A stretch of 64,000 nt of DNA, from positions 167,273 to 231,272 of the forward strand of contig WOGZ01000024.1 in NCBI GenBank assembly GCA_009733775.1. Direction: 5' to 3'. Below are positions 22,322-34,420 of this stretch, piece by piece. Every line of letters starts with the position of its first letter. Positions within the stretch are counted from its first letter, which is position 1. The DNA comes from Alectoria sarmentosa (Eukaryota; Ascomycota; Lecanoromycetes; Lecanorales; Parmeliaceae). The notes under the pieces are model-generated. The model saw nothing but the letters and a program-made list of their open reading frames with translations, ran no database searches and was not told where the DNA came from. Made by a program: the position numbers and the translations under genes.

Positions 22322-24407
22322 CTACCAGCCGTTTTGTCCTCCTCCTCCGACCGTCGTAGCTGCGGGCGCAGTACCCCATTCATCCGTGGCTCCTCCAGAT
22401 CCGGCACCCCACGCATCTCCTCCTCCAGCAGCAGGAGCCGCAAAGTCATTACCGCCGGCAGAGGCGTCGATATCACCCGTATCACCGCTAGCGCCAAAGC
22501 CTCCATCATCAGCTTCTTTGATTGGCTCCTTGCATCGCGATTTGGTATGGCCCACTGTCTTCTTGTTAGTAAAAGGTAACTCGATATAGGCATAAGAGGC
22601 TGATCGACGTACTCTGATCACAATTCGAACATTTGACTTTGCTATAATCGCGAGGCTTGGGGCAGTCTCTGCTGAAGTGACCCATCTCCTCACAATTTCT
22701 ACATGTGACGGTTGCAGGATTACGAGGCTTGTCGCATTCTTTGCTCATGTGACCTTCCTCGCCACAGTTCCGGCAGTTATTTCCCCCTCCGGTAGGACAG
22801 TCTTTCGAGAAATGTCCCACTGCAAGCTGTTAGGATAAGAACAGAAGACGATAGCACTTAGAGAGACTGACTCTGACTGCATTTACGGCACTCGACTCCT
22901 TCGGCAGAGCGTGGCTCGGTGCACTCGGCGGAAGTGTGACCAGATTGCCTGGATGAGGTTAAATTTGGAAAGATAGGAGAAGAAGCGTTTGCTGTGACTT
23001 ACTTGCAATTTCGGCATGCAAACTTATCCACTCGCGGTGTGGGGCAGTCGCGAGCACGGTGGCCAACTTCTTCACAGTTGACACACTTGACCTGGACCTT
23101 GTCTGGGTTCTCCACAGCCTCCTCGGGGCAGGCACGAGAGGTGTGACCAAGCTCTAGGGAAAATTGTCAGCCAAGCCAGGCACAGATGGATGTGAAGCTC
23201 ATACCATCACAGCGCATGCACTTCGGGATGCCGCGTTCCAGAGGTAGACCGGCGTCCTTGAGACGCTCGAGATTCTCTTCGGGGGTCTCCGGCCATCCTT
23301 GCTTTGCAGTTTCGCGCTTGGGGTTGGCACTCAAGTGGAATCCAACTTTGTAAGTCTTGTCGAGCTCGCCTTGCAGATTGACGTAAGTGTGAGTCTTGGG
23401 CAATTCGTTCTCCACGGCGATGAGATAAGTCTGGAAGTTCTGAGCGCGGAAAGCCATCTCGAGCTCATCGTATGTGGCATCTGAAGCGGCTTTGGTGTAG
23501 ATTTTAAACGCCTGAACAGGGAAGTTAGCCTTTGAAGTACTGTGATTAGATCTTGCTAGCACATACCTCACGGAAGTCGTCCAAATCACGGTCTTCATCA
23601 GCCTTCTGAAGGGCGATCCATGCGTCGTCAGCACTCATATCCGCCACGAGCGATTTGTCGAACACGCGGTTGGCCTTGCACTCGGAGGTCTGATGTCCTG
23701 AAGACAGTGTCAGCAACAAATGGTAACGCACAGTAAAGAGTTGATGACATGCCTTCCTGCTTGCAATTAAAGCACTTGGGTGGAGGTTTGTCGGGACATT
23801 CGGAAGCAGGGTGGCCTTCCTTCTCACAAATTCGGCAGGTCCCTTTGAATACACGAGGGTTTGGACAATCCGCTTTTGTATGACTACACAGCGTGTCAGC
23901 ATAGAGTCAAGGCAGAAGTTGCAAGCTCACCCTTCTTCGCCACAGTTGAAACACTTGCCGTCGTTGCCACTGCCTTCAGGAGCTGTCGGACATTGACGGG
24001 CCATGTGGCCAGCTTCACCACAGCTGTGTTGTGTCAGCATCTGATAGAGATCACAAGGTGTCAAGCTCGGATGACTTGCCGACGGCACGTAAAGTCTCCT
24101 CCTCCTCCATTGCCTCCACCATTCTGAGTTACCTCGCCATTCGTAGTGCCGACATCGCCGCCAGCGTTGCCACCAGTGTCAGCACCATCAGTCCAGGTGT
24201 CTGTAGCCACGGCTCCGGAGTCCCATTCTCCACCACCCGCTGAGAAGAAAGACCTGAGTTAGTGACGTTATCACATCTCGAGAATCAAGCTGAAAAGAAT
24301 GAACGTGAGGCAGTGGTGCAAGGGGACTTCTGAGAGTGTGGAACAAACAATGTCAAGCAGGTTAGGTCGGTGTTAGAGAACTCACCAGAAGCATTCCAGT
24401 CAGCCAT
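22322..24407 (-). CDS. CCHC zinc-knuckle protein with eleven knuckles
   Basis: Ten exons (24407-24386, 24239-24080, 24023-23931, 23883-23753, 23697-23567, 23511-23205, 23153-23003, 22948-22872, 22819-22613, 22554-22322) give 503 residues. Eleven CX2CX4HX4C knuckles are readable: four in the N-terminal half (for example CFNCGEEGHTKADC), then a ~130-residue spacer of a different, helical character, then seven more (CMRCDELGHTSRAC to CSNCDQMGHTKSRC). Both ends are Gly/Ala/Asp-rich. Multi-knuckle proteins such as Gis2, Byr3 and CNBP bind single-stranded nucleic acid and affect translation, so an RNA-binding role is likely; seven knuckles is usual for Gis2, and this form is longer. Two introns have GC donors (24079-24024 and 23752-23698). 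Seven of nine introns split a knuckle. Confidence 0.93.
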
Positions 24408-27009
24408 GGTTCGCGTCGTTCTGGCTGTAGCGTCAGCTATCACGCGTAATTCAATGACAATAGTGATGTTTGCAATGCTCAAGAGCTGTAGGGATGCTCA
24501 CGTCTTGTGACGAGTGGTTGCTCTGATGAAAGGTTGGCTGTAAGCGATGATTAGCAAGTTAGGTCGAGATGAGGTGAAGTTGGTGACGTGAAGTGAAGGA
24601 CTGCAAACATGAATCAATGCGTGTGATGATGACCATATACTCACAAGTGTCTTGTCTTGTGTTGTACCAAGCTTGTAGTCGTCGTATTCGAAGACTTTGG
24701 TTGTTGTGATGAAGGATGGCTTGAGATGAGGATGGAAGAGGAAGGAAGAGTTCAAGTAGGTTGTCGGATTTGTTTACCGAGACTAGCTAATCCTTGGCGG
24801 CAAGTGCTCGGCCACTCTGCTCTAATGCATTCATGGCCTCTTGAGAGCTCCGCTTGGCAAGAATAGCAATCTATCTCTTGACCCTGCTTCCCTACTTCCA
24901 AATACTCAACGTCCCCAGTGATGATGAAAGGTGAAGGGTCCAAATTTCGAATCTCAAAAAAAAAACCATGGTCAAGTCCAGCATTTGGAACAATCAACGC
25001 CTTGCCCCGTTTCATCTATCATCCAGCCAGCATTATCAGCACAGTGTTCAGACGGTCTTTATAGCTTCATGCCACCTTCATTTCTACAAGGCTAGCTCAT
25101 CGCGAGACCAACGCTTGCATCTCCATCCGGCAGGAAGTGCATCATCTCATCCAGCGCTACCAACATATTGCTTGAGTCGTATCAGCTTTTGACCAAGCGC
25201 GCACATGGTCTGGCTAGGGTTTGGGGCAGCGTGCCAGATGTATTCTTCGCGTGTGATTTGAATGAGATATTCAGTACTCGAATACTCTATGTATGTAACG
25301 TTGGAGTCGGATGCTGCTACGAGCCATTCCGCTGCTGGGAAGGAAGTTCAGCAAGAGCAATGATGATGGAATCTTACTACAAAATGGGCGGGTCTTCGTG
25401 CGGAGACACAGTGCTAGAGTGTTCAAGATGAGTTGTAAGTGCCAGTTTGCTATTGCTTACAGAGCATGTATTGTGCTGGGTCTAGCATTACGATGTGAAC
25501 AAAAATTAGAGTGGCATATTGCTTCCTGCCAGCATTCTTCAAACGTCCCCCAACTCTCGTCGAATCCTGTGTTAGAAACACGAAGGATATTCTTGGGTTT
25601 CGTCTACTCCCAGCCAATATTTGTAACTGTAATGACGGACTTGGATACTCGCGTCAGCAACACGAAAGAAACAATTACATGCTCCTCGAGTCCCAAGTGG
25701 GCCCCCTCTTAAACCTTGATCCTCCCTCCCTCCTCCTCCGAATCCGAAACGGCAGGGGCCACAAATCCCGCAAACCTCGTATTCTGACTGACGAACGTCG
25801 GTCGTTCATTGTTGAAGCTCTCGAAAGCCACGATTTGCGTAAGACGTTAGATCCCTCAATTCTTATTCCCTCACGCAGTGATCTGGTCCTCTGCGTCGTA
25901 GCGGGGGTAATAGCAAAGAATCCTCCAGCAGGCGAAGATTTTTGGCTAGAAGGTCCCGCGTTGTAAACGTAGCTGTGGTATCAGGATCCTTGGCAAATGA
26001 GGGTGTATCGGTAAGAACAATGCCTGCCATTTTCCGCAGTCGGACAAACGTCGAGTTGGGGTTCTTGATGAGTATTGCTATAGTATAGTCCTCTGTGGTT
26101 GTATGTTCCTCTGGCTGAGGCACGTTCTCATCTAGCACGATAGCAACATACTTTCAACAGAGTGGAAAGTTATGATTGATACTGAAGCTATTGGAAAAAC
26201 GAAAAAATCACCAAATTAAGTAATTTAGGAGAAAAGACGCTCGCTATCTATGGCTTAATTAATGCCTGTCGCTACGTTTTTCGAGCGACCAACAAACGGG
26301 ATTCAACATTTTGATTCGGTGCTATTGCCATAAAATGTACAAACGATGCTTGTGAACTAGTCGAGAAAACACCTTTTGCACAAAGTAGGTGTAGAATCAT
26401 CCTCTCCGACGGCATACAGCCTGAAACCAGGACCGTAGACCAACGATTTTCCCCGGGAGCCCCGCCAGCGCGCTGGACATCCCTTTTGAAACTCGACGCC
26501 AACGAATGCCATTTTTCCAGAGCTGAGCCAGCGAGCTTATTCTCTTCCTGAATTTGGACGTCGGCGAATGGCTCCCTCTTTGTAAAGATGCGAACGTGAT
26601 TGGCATCACTTCATGGTGTGCAGCCAGCAGACAGCCCTCTCTTGTCAAAAACTTGCGAGCAGTAGTGACAACCTAGTTTGGCCTGACGAGAGTCCAACAT
26701 TTCTTTCTAAAGAAGCCACAGGCGAAATTGACTGACCTCGCTAATCCGTGGACAGTAGGTAGGAAAATCTCAATCCAAGCAGGAGCTAGAGCGAGGCAAA
26801 TACACTGACAACTCTCACCTGAAGAACCATGGTCTTTAAACCCGTGAGAGGGTAAAAGCACGCTTTTGGCCAGGAATGCCCGTGAAGCGACACAAAAACC
26901 ACCTTTTGTGCAGGTATTGAAGCAGGAACATCGAAGCAGTTGAAAGAACAGTCATTGAGATGGGCAAATTGGACCTCCAACTAGCAGACATTGGGTCATG
27001 GCGTTGATT
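24408..27009. other. 2.6 kb stretch without a supported gene
   Basis: The first few hundred bases are the leader and promoter of the CCHC gene. No frame has a domain I recognise. The most protein-like is a minus-strand 91-codon frame at 25863-26138; a 151-codon plus frame at 25511-25966 overlaps it. Neither has clear splice partners. The area may hold decayed genes or long non-coding DNA. Confidence 0.45.
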
Positions 27010-28265
27010 CTATACCAATCCCTCCAGAACGGCAGCTTCTGCATTCAGTATCGATGATCCAGCAGCACCGATGATGGCTGTGAGGGTGGTTAGCTGGAAT
27101 GATCTTTTAGAATTAAATGCAGACTTACTATTGTGAGACAAAGCAGCAAACATGAGGTCAAAAATCTCCGTCCTATCTTCTCTTACCCTTCCTACACTGA
27201 CAGAGTAGCCTCGACCTACATCACGATCCAGTCGTGGCTGAGGTCGGTCCGGTTGCTCTAGAACTGTGATAGCTGGATCTGGAGCTGATGGGCAGCCGAG
27301 CCTTTGAGCGTCCGAAACGTATTCTCTCATAGCCTTCTTCACTTGCTCTGCGCTAGGCGGTGGCCTCTTTGCAAATCGTAGTGACACGAATGCCATATGG
27401 CCGTCTGTAACATTTACCCTTGTACAGGTAGCTGAAATTTTTAGATCCGATCGTTCTATAAATGACATGTTCTCTTTTTTTACATGGCCCAGGATTTTCC
27501 TTGTCTCCGGCTCCATCTTCTCTTCTTCTCCGCTAATGTAAGGTACCACGTTGTCAAGGATGTCCATCGAAGGCACACCAGGATAGCCGGCGCCTAGTAA
27601 GAGTCAGCTCTGCCGACAGATGTAAGAGAAGGGTGCCATTCACCTGAAAGTGCTTGCTCTGTGACCACGCTAACTACTTCAATAGGACCGAAAGCTGCTT
27701 CTATAGCGGCGAAGGGAATCACGAGGCCAATAACGGCGCAGTTACTGTTGCAGACCAAGAATCCCTTGTCGACCTTGTAATGTTTCCGCTGACTTGGGAT
27801 GACCTCGAAATGGCCCAAATTGACAGTGGGCACTATCAAAGGAACGAGAGGATCTTGACGATAATTCTTCGCGTTCGAGAACACCGCCAAATCAGCCTTA
27901 ACAAAGGCCATCTCGATGTCTCCCGCAACAGAAGAGTCCAGCCCACTGAAGACGATATCGCAATCCTGGAACTCTCCCGGCTCACAAGGCTTCACGACGA
28001 GTTTCCCATATTTCTCCGGCAATGATTTGGTCTGCTTCCACGGCGCAATGTCACCGTATCTCTTGCCGGCCGAGCGTGAGGAGGCACCAATTGCGTGGAG
28101 TTCGAAATGGGGGTGCTCCATGAGTAGGAGCATGAAGCGCTGGCCGACGGAGCCGGTGCATCCTAGTACTCCTGTAGCATTGTGAGAGGACTGGTGGGAG
28201 TCAGGTCATGGGGCATATTGACCGCATTTTTTCCTGGGGAAGCCGGGTGCCTTTTCGGTGTTCAT
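27010..28265 (-). CDS. Aspartate-semialdehyde dehydrogenase family protein
   Basis: Exons 28265-28223, 28171-27644, 27593-27129 and 27077-27010 give 367 residues, the normal size. The enzyme reduces aspartyl phosphate to aspartate semialdehyde with NADPH, the second step of the threonine/methionine pathway. The N-terminal nucleotide motif is GCTGSVGQR, GASSRSAGK follows, the catalytic cysteine is Cys159 in CNSNCAVIG, and the C-terminal signatures PDRPQPRLDRD, SVGRVRED and ALSHNTIIGAAGSSI are intact. Flanks of the active site differ from the yeast Hom2 sequence as I recall it: SNCAV in place of SNCST, and DGHMA in place of DGHTE. This copy may therefore be a paralogue rather than the main biosynthetic enzyme. 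I leave the symbol blank for that reason. Confidence 0.9.
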
Positions 28266-28744
28266 TGTAGTGCGAGGCTATGATATGCAGTGGTAGGGCG
28301 TTCGAAATATGACATCTGCAGGAGGAGAATCCAACTCGGATGGAAAATTGATTCCAGGCTGTCAGTTGCTACCTTCCGTCAATGAATAATAATAAGCAGA
28401 TTGAAAACCAAAATTATCCATATTCACATAATCCCGGCCTTAGACTATCTCCGGAATCTCAGCCCTACCGGTTTACCGGTCAGATCAAGTGTGCTTGGCG
28501 TGCTTGGTTCGAGTTTAAGTCATTCTCATATGATCTGGTCGTCGAACGAGCTAGATTGAGCCTCGTGAATTGTAGATCATTGGCTCCACTTCCACAAAAT
28601 GTCCTACATGGCATGGTCCTCGCGCGATCATAAAACCGAGTCCTTTTGCACCTCTCACAACCATTCAATACGAAGCCATTGTTTCAAAATACAGTAAATT
28701 CGCTACATGGCATGCCACTCGAGTCTGATATCAACGAAATCTCT
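28266..28744. other. Intergenic region
   Basis: About 480 bases between two minus-strand genes. It should hold the dehydrogenase promoter and the 3' end of the zinc-finger/coiled-coil gene. A local CTACCGGTTTACCGGT inverted element lies at about 28464-28480. No gene is seen. Confidence 0.5.
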
Positions 28745-31029
28745 CTACTGCGCGATAGGTCGAATCCGCAACGTCTCAACGGTCTTTGCGTGCTCATTCC
28801 TCACAAGCACAGACATCTGCCGCTCCTCCACTAAGTGCCGTTTCAGCTTCTCGATCGCTTTATTCTTCGCCTCTATGCTCAGCTCTAGTGCGTCGCATCG
28901 TATCCGGAGAGATTTGCACTCTCGATGCTGTTTCTCGCTTTCTTTCCTGAAGAGGTCATCCTGTATCTTCAACTTGGCGAAGCCGACATTGTTGGCCTGG
29001 TAGACCTTGTTCTCTGCTTTCTGGATCCGCAGCTCGGCCGTATCGGCTCGCTTATTGGCGGCGGTGAGCGCCCGAGCCAGGTTGGCAAGTTCTCTGCGGA
29101 ATTCATCGTGGGTGTTCACATAGTCCGCATAGAGCTTCTCGCCGGGCGTTGGCGGAGCAGCTGATTCGGCTACTTGTGTGTTGATCTTAAGTCCTGCTTC
29201 TTGAGATTGGCGTGCTCCGACATGATGCTCGTTCATCTTCTCGCCAAATAAAGGTCCATCTTTAGACAAGCTCAGAGTCGATCCTTCGGCTGATGCTGGT
29301 GAGATTTGAGGTCCCTGCTTTTCAGACTGGCGGCTCGGGATTACTGCTGTCTTAGTTTGAAGCAGATTTTCCAGTTCAGAGGGTAACATGCGTTGGCGCT
29401 TTGAGCTTTGGGACAGCGGCGATAGTTTTGAGGGTAGTCGGCGTTTCTTTGCGCCTGACGGCGACAAAGAGGGGAGTGGCTGTGGTAACGGATAGAATAC
29501 TCGATTCGTGTGGCTGGCCAGTTTGGTCAATGAAGGCATTGAATGACCAGGTGATAGCCCAGGTGACCTGCCAACACCAAAGTCTCTAGGAGTTGCGACC
29601 GTGTAGGCATTACTATTGATGTGACCTCCTGGGCTTGTTCTCATAGGGGACGCGGTCTTTGGGACTTTTTGGGTGGCATTGAAGTAACTGTGGTCACTAT
29701 CATGGCCATCTGCTTCGATTGTTCTAGCATCACACTCGTACTGTCCCGCAGTCTCAGGTGTGATCAAGACCCATGCCATCTTGATGTTGTCATAACGAAG
29801 AAAAAGACCATGCTCTTGTGGATCTCGAAGCTGCTGGCATACTTGAGCATCACGATAGTCTATATCGGAGGGACCCAATTACCTGTGTCGCCTTCGAGCT
29901 CGTTTCATTTGGCTGCTCTTGACTGGTTTGTGAGCTCTCAACAGGGCTGTAGGACACATTTCGGCCGAACATTTCAGTGGAAGGAATATTACAGTCGAGA
30001 TATATCCTGCTTCGGGTTTGCGAAGATGCCCCAATATACTCGTCGGATTCCTGGCGCAAGCTGGGTATCACTGCCAGGGAGCGAGAACTCGAGGGCTGGC
30101 TATGGCTGCAGGACTCCGACGGCTCGTAGCTGTAGGTGTGACGATCGTCGCCAGAACTTCCGTCACTTGTCGAAGTCTCGGTATCTTGCTCCCTTCCCCG
30201 ATCCCTTCTGTCATACAGCTCGGCTCTTTCCTTCCCAATGCGACGCCCATCGTCCAACGTTCCGTTCCAACAGTATCCCCGCGGATTCCCATTCCTACCC
30301 ACGCAATGAACGAAGTGATTTTTGACAATGGCTGTTCTTGGAAACCAGTCACCGCAGATGGGGCAGGCCTTGTCCGTGCCCCGACACCTAACCCGAGCGT
30401 AATCTTTCTTTGGCCCATGAGGAGATTTGATTGGCGGTCGGCCAGGCTTCAGCGGAGAACGCAACACGACGCCGTTGACTGCGCTGAATTTGGCCCATCG
30501 CTCAACTTGATACTCAAGACCCCTTCTCGGTCGATGGCGTTGTACAGGCTTTGGTACCGGTACATCATGCGGGTCTTCTACTGATGGCTCCTGGTGTAAA
30601 CGTGAGCACTTCGTTGTCTAAAGGCAGAGAATTGTAATCACCGGGTAGTCTTCCGGTGGCTTTTCCACCTTTACCTACGAAAGTGGAATGTTGTCAGCTT
30701 GTGATTGGTGACCAAAAGCATTATCTGAGATGAAGGTGACCTACAGAGATTTCTGGTGACAGTTCTTCTACGCGAGGATTGGCGGCGTCTTTTTTTTCGG
30801 CCATGATTGCCCAACCTTTGTAACTAGAAGGGAGGTAGACCCTGTACACAGATTGCTGGCCGTTGTTGTCCCGACGCACTTGGTAGTCAATCTTGAATTC
30901 GGCCATCAGAGTCTGATGATGCGCTGGGAGATTTTGAACTTGTGAAGCTATCGTCACAGAGCTTATGAATGTCCTTCTCTTTTCCCCAGAAGCCGTCTCA
31001 GTAAATGTTTTGTAATGTGCATTGGCCAT
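28745..31029 (-). CDS. Zinc-finger-like and coiled-coil protein, unknown function
   Basis: Exons 31029-30745, 30674-30642, 30590-29883 and 29833-28745 give 704 residues. The N-terminal 95 residues form a compact, globular-looking region. A cysteine/histidine cluster around residue 190 (CPICGDWFPR, then HFVHC) resembles a C2H2/C2HC finger. The middle is serine-rich and likely disordered. The last ~130 residues (from about EKLYADY) form a long coiled coil (RRELANLARAL, DLFRKESEKQHRE). This suggests a DNA- or protein-binding scaffold, but I know no named family. The 51-nt intron 30641-30591 removes an in-frame TAG and keeps frame; another splice choice reads a different ~40-codon ending. Exon 2 encodes only 11 residues. 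Confidence 0.72.
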
Positions 31030-31563
31030 TCGCTCGGAAGAGAAGACGGAACGCTACCTTGGATTCTCTCTATTGTACCTGCAACAGACTGCTGTCTGGA
31101 CTCATGCAGTAGTAAAAAAATGTTTCTTGAGATGGTGGTCGCGAAGAAAGATGAGCTGGGACAGCACGAAAACAGTGGAGACATTTCTCTTGGGCAAGGT
31201 GTAGGTAACACTGTTGGCGGGTGGGGAAGCTTGGAAAGTTATTTGCAAAGAGGCAGGAATGGCTGAAACAAGGGATGGGTGAAATTGCCGTCGCCACCAT
31301 GAGAGGTCCGGCGGACAAGTGGGGGTCCTTCTTTCTGACTCGAGCGTCACAATCTTGGAGGCCGGTGAAGAAACGCCTTGGCGGGCATCAGAGGGAGCGA
31401 ATTGCTATCAATGGGAGCCGCTGCTGTGAGCTGCCTTCGAAAGATCCGAGGCGACATCAGACTGGTAACTTTCACTGCGATGAGCTGCCTTGAGAAGAGC
31501 CGAGGCAATATCGGGTTCATTATCTTTGGGCATTTACCACGTTCGCTTGCTATGTGACGGCTA
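31030..31563. other. Intergenic region
   Basis: About 530 bases holding the promoter of the zinc-finger/coiled-coil gene and the 3' end of the SDR. Two related blocks containing CTGCCTTCGAAAGATCCGAGG and CTGCCTTGAGAAGAGCCGAGG (each truncated here in meaning to their shared core GAGCTGCCTT) lie at about 31427-31455 and 31481-31507, a small tandem duplication. No gene is called. Confidence 0.5.
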
Positions 31564-32508
31564 CTAGTCATATGTCTGCTTCATTGCCTTGACTAGCTCA
31601 TAATAAAGCTCTTGTCTTGCAGGCTCGAATTTGTTATACCAGTCTTGCGCACCTCCCACTGCAACTTCTTCTTTGCCTGCTGCCAAGCCTTCGTACGTCT
31701 CATTGGTGAATTGATCGAGTGGCATGCCAAGCTGCCTTCCATTCTTGATGTCGGGCTGGTGCTTTTCGTCATGGAGCTCGGCTATATGACATTGTTAGTA
31801 TCTAGATCAAGAATTGACAGGCCTGAAGGGCATACTTTGCACAGCTGGTGGGAACAGCTCTACGACCTTGACTGTAGATTCTTTCAACTGCTCACGCAAA
31901 CACAAAATGTAATGATGTAACGCTGCCTTGCTGGCGCAGTAATTTGCACATCGAGTGATTGGGACTAAAGCAAGCCCAGAGGTCGTGCTTCATACGTGTT
32001 AGTAATACCTCCCGCCGTATCCATAGACGGCTTTGCTTACTAGATCAGCGCCGACTCCTCCTTCTTGCTCTTCAAGAACGGTAGGAAAGCATTTGTCAAA
32101 GCAAGATTGCTGATGTAATTGGTGGTGAACTCTGTCTGGACAACGCCCATATCGACGGTCTCGGGCTTCGAAAAGTCAAATCCTCTCTGAATGCCAGAGT
32201 TCAAAATGATGCAGTCGAGATCAGTGTAGGTCTTGGTAATACTAGGTAAAGTCAGTATAGATCCGGCGACGTCGCCATGTAAATGCTAACTTCGTGACGA
32301 AATTTGGGATCTTGTCCAGCTCGGTGACATCGAAAGGGACAGCGCTTGCTTTGTCTTTGCCATGCTCGTGAACAAATGCCTCGAGGTTCTCCTTTCTTCT
32401 ACCGACAACAATGACGAAGCTTCCCTCTTGAACGAAACGCGATGCTAGCGCTTTGCCGATGCCACTGGTGGCTCCGATGACGAGTACTCTCTTGTATTGA
32501 AAAGGCAT
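31564..32508 (-). CDS. Short-chain dehydrogenase/reductase
   Basis: Exons 32508-32291, 32241-32041, 31987-31836 and 31781-31564 give 262 residues, a classical SDR size. The cofactor motif GATSGIGKA is at residues ~12-20, the basic VVGRRKE that follows suggests NADP(H), and the active site NYCASKAA supplies Tyr and Lys. ILNSG stands in place of the usual NNAG. The enzyme would oxidise or reduce an unknown alcohol or carbonyl in the cytosol. The C-terminal part (PDIKNGRQLGMPLDQF) resembles DltE-like fungal SDRs. All exon phases agree. The gene shares the minus strand with the SH3 gene 440 bases upstream but has its own promoter space. Confidence 0.9.
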
Positions 32509-32947
32509 ACCTAGCTAATGATCAGGTGTTTTGATTGGCAAGACACGGAAATATGGTATATAAAACAGATAGTAAGAAAGAAAGATCTTTGAGCTGTCAA
32601 GGGTTATATTTGGGAGAAACAACAGAACTTGAGGGAGGGCATATGAGAGTCACCTTAAGTATCAATCTTTTTGGGCTGCTCGTCATCGACATTTCGACTG
32701 TACTTAGTGGCGCACGGATATAACCACAGCTTAGACCCGAGACCCATTATCTCTTGGCATTTTTGGTCCGCCTAAGACCGAAGACCGAAGACCGCCAAAG
32801 GGAGACCAAAGGTATGAGATGTCATGGGAAAAGCTTTGATGTCGTTACAAAGCGTGGTCTATGGATGATTCCCTATGTCCAGCGTCACCTTACCAAACTC
32901 CAGCTTTGCACCGTAAAACACGCAGTCCCAGTATTTTTTCCCTGCCT
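32509..32947. other. Intergenic region
   Basis: About 440 bases between the SDR start and the SH3 gene stop. A short tandem AAGACCG repeat lies at 32773-32792. No gene is seen. Confidence 0.5.
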
Positions 32948-33782
32948 TCAGAAAATGCCATTGACAAGGTTCGAACCGATTGTAGCCCCAGCTCCAAAGA
33001 TAGCTAAGGAAATTAGAAAAAGCTAGTAGCCATATGTTCTCAAGGGAAAGACTTACCAGCATTACCCATTTTCTTCCCGAACTTCTTCCCGTTTGCGTTG
33101 AGCTTGCTCTCCTTTCCATGTGCAGAGCTGCTCCCACCCTGACTCACATCTACGGGCATGTTGCCATAGCTGGATTGCATAGGGGGAGGAGGGGGTTGGT
33201 GACGTCCCATGACGCCCTTCTCATCCATGATAGCAACATAGCTTCGAGGGAATATGCCTTCCATTCCAGTGCGTTCATTTCGTCCCTTTGCCCAATCGGC
33301 ATTCATGAATTCCGTAATAAAGACGCGGTCGTTAGGCAGGATAGCGAGATCGCCAGCATCTGATGGATGATATTCGTACAGAGCGGAGGCCGTGGCGAGG
33401 GCCGGAGGAGCTGGAGAGGAGGCATATGCTGGAGGTGGGAGAGCGGACTGAGGTATTGGAGCGTAGAAGTTGCCTGGCTTCTCATTCAAGGATGTGTTTG
33501 TCATTTCGGAAATTGGTGGCGATAGTGGAGTTATATGAGCAGGAGTTGTGGTAGGTTGCGGGCTTGCGAGAGGAGCATGTAGGGATTTTTGGGCGGGTAA
33601 TTGTGAGAGTAATGTGGAAAGCTGATTAGAGGTGATGACGCCAGAATCTGAAAGGAATTCAAGTTCCTGTTGATCTTTTAGCAGTACTCGGCATGGTCGC
33701 TACAGTGGATAGGGCTAACGTTGCGTATTGTGCGAAGGGACCTGTTGGTCATGGCCGCACTTTGCTCCTCCATGTTGGGCAT
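32948..33782 (-). CDS. SH3-domain protein, Lsb1/Pin3-like
   Basis: Exons 33782-33720, 33666-33057 and 33003-32948 give 242 residues. The N-terminal NRSLRTIRNELEFLSDSGVI matches the conserved helix at the start of this fungal family. A proline-rich linker follows. The SH3 domain spans about residues 113-168: ALYEY, the acidic RT loop PSDAGDL, the tryptophan in NADWAKG, and GIFPRSYV. The C-terminus (KKFGKKMGNAAIFGAGATIG) ends in a conserved glycine-rich tail reached only by splicing. Yeast Lsb1 and Pin3 bind Las17 and regulate actin assembly at endocytic sites, so the same role is likely here. The start is chosen because the first exon supplies the family N-terminus; intron 1 keeps phase 0. Confidence 0.93.
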
Positions 33783-34420
33783 GGTGGCAAGTACCGAATC
33801 AGATCATCAAGTGGAATACTACAGTACTGCTGCCTGTGAGACTGGCAGACTGTTTGATTGAAGCGGACAGAATTATGTCGGGAGCGGAAGGGAGAATATG
33901 TCGTGGAAGGATCGATGTGGTGGTCAGGTTGTTGAGAGATTGAAAAGAAGGCTATGCTGGGCTTGGCGGTCTTGGCATATAAGAGATGGGAAATAAACTT
34001 CTTACCTACGCCATATATGAACAATCAAGATAAAGTAGGGCCCTTCTTTCTGACCCAATGGCAAGACTAAGACTACGAATCGGAAGATTTCTGGCTGCGA
34101 TCCGGTCATTCTCTTTCTCTCTCTTTTTTTTCCCCTTTTTTAACTCACCCTTTTTTCTTGGAATTATCTGAATTCTAGAGGTAAGGCACACTTGATTGTT
34201 TTTCTAGACGAGAGAGCGAAATCTAGCTATCTTGGCACTTTTAATAAGGGGTGAGATTGGTAGGGGCACATTTCTTAGGGCTATAGCTTGACAGTATCCG
34301 GGTATCCGGCATCTCGGCCATTCCTTTACGAGAGACGCTAGATGCCAAGCCCAGCTGGTACTCACTCGCATACCTGACCTTAGTGCATGTTGGATAAGTC
34401 TTCACTGCCATATTGCTCTC
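33783..34420. promoter_or_regulatory. Divergent promoter between SH3 gene and SDR
   Basis: About 640 bases between genes on opposite strands. The pyrimidine-rich stretch at 34105-34150 (TTTTTTTTCCCC and similar) could be a promoter tract. The missing start codon of the plus-strand SDR may lie in an unrecognised exon here. Confidence 0.4.

Noticed and set aside
25863..26138. Minus-strand 91-codon protein-like frame
   Set aside because: Isolated, with no start context, domain or splice partner; may be a gene relic.
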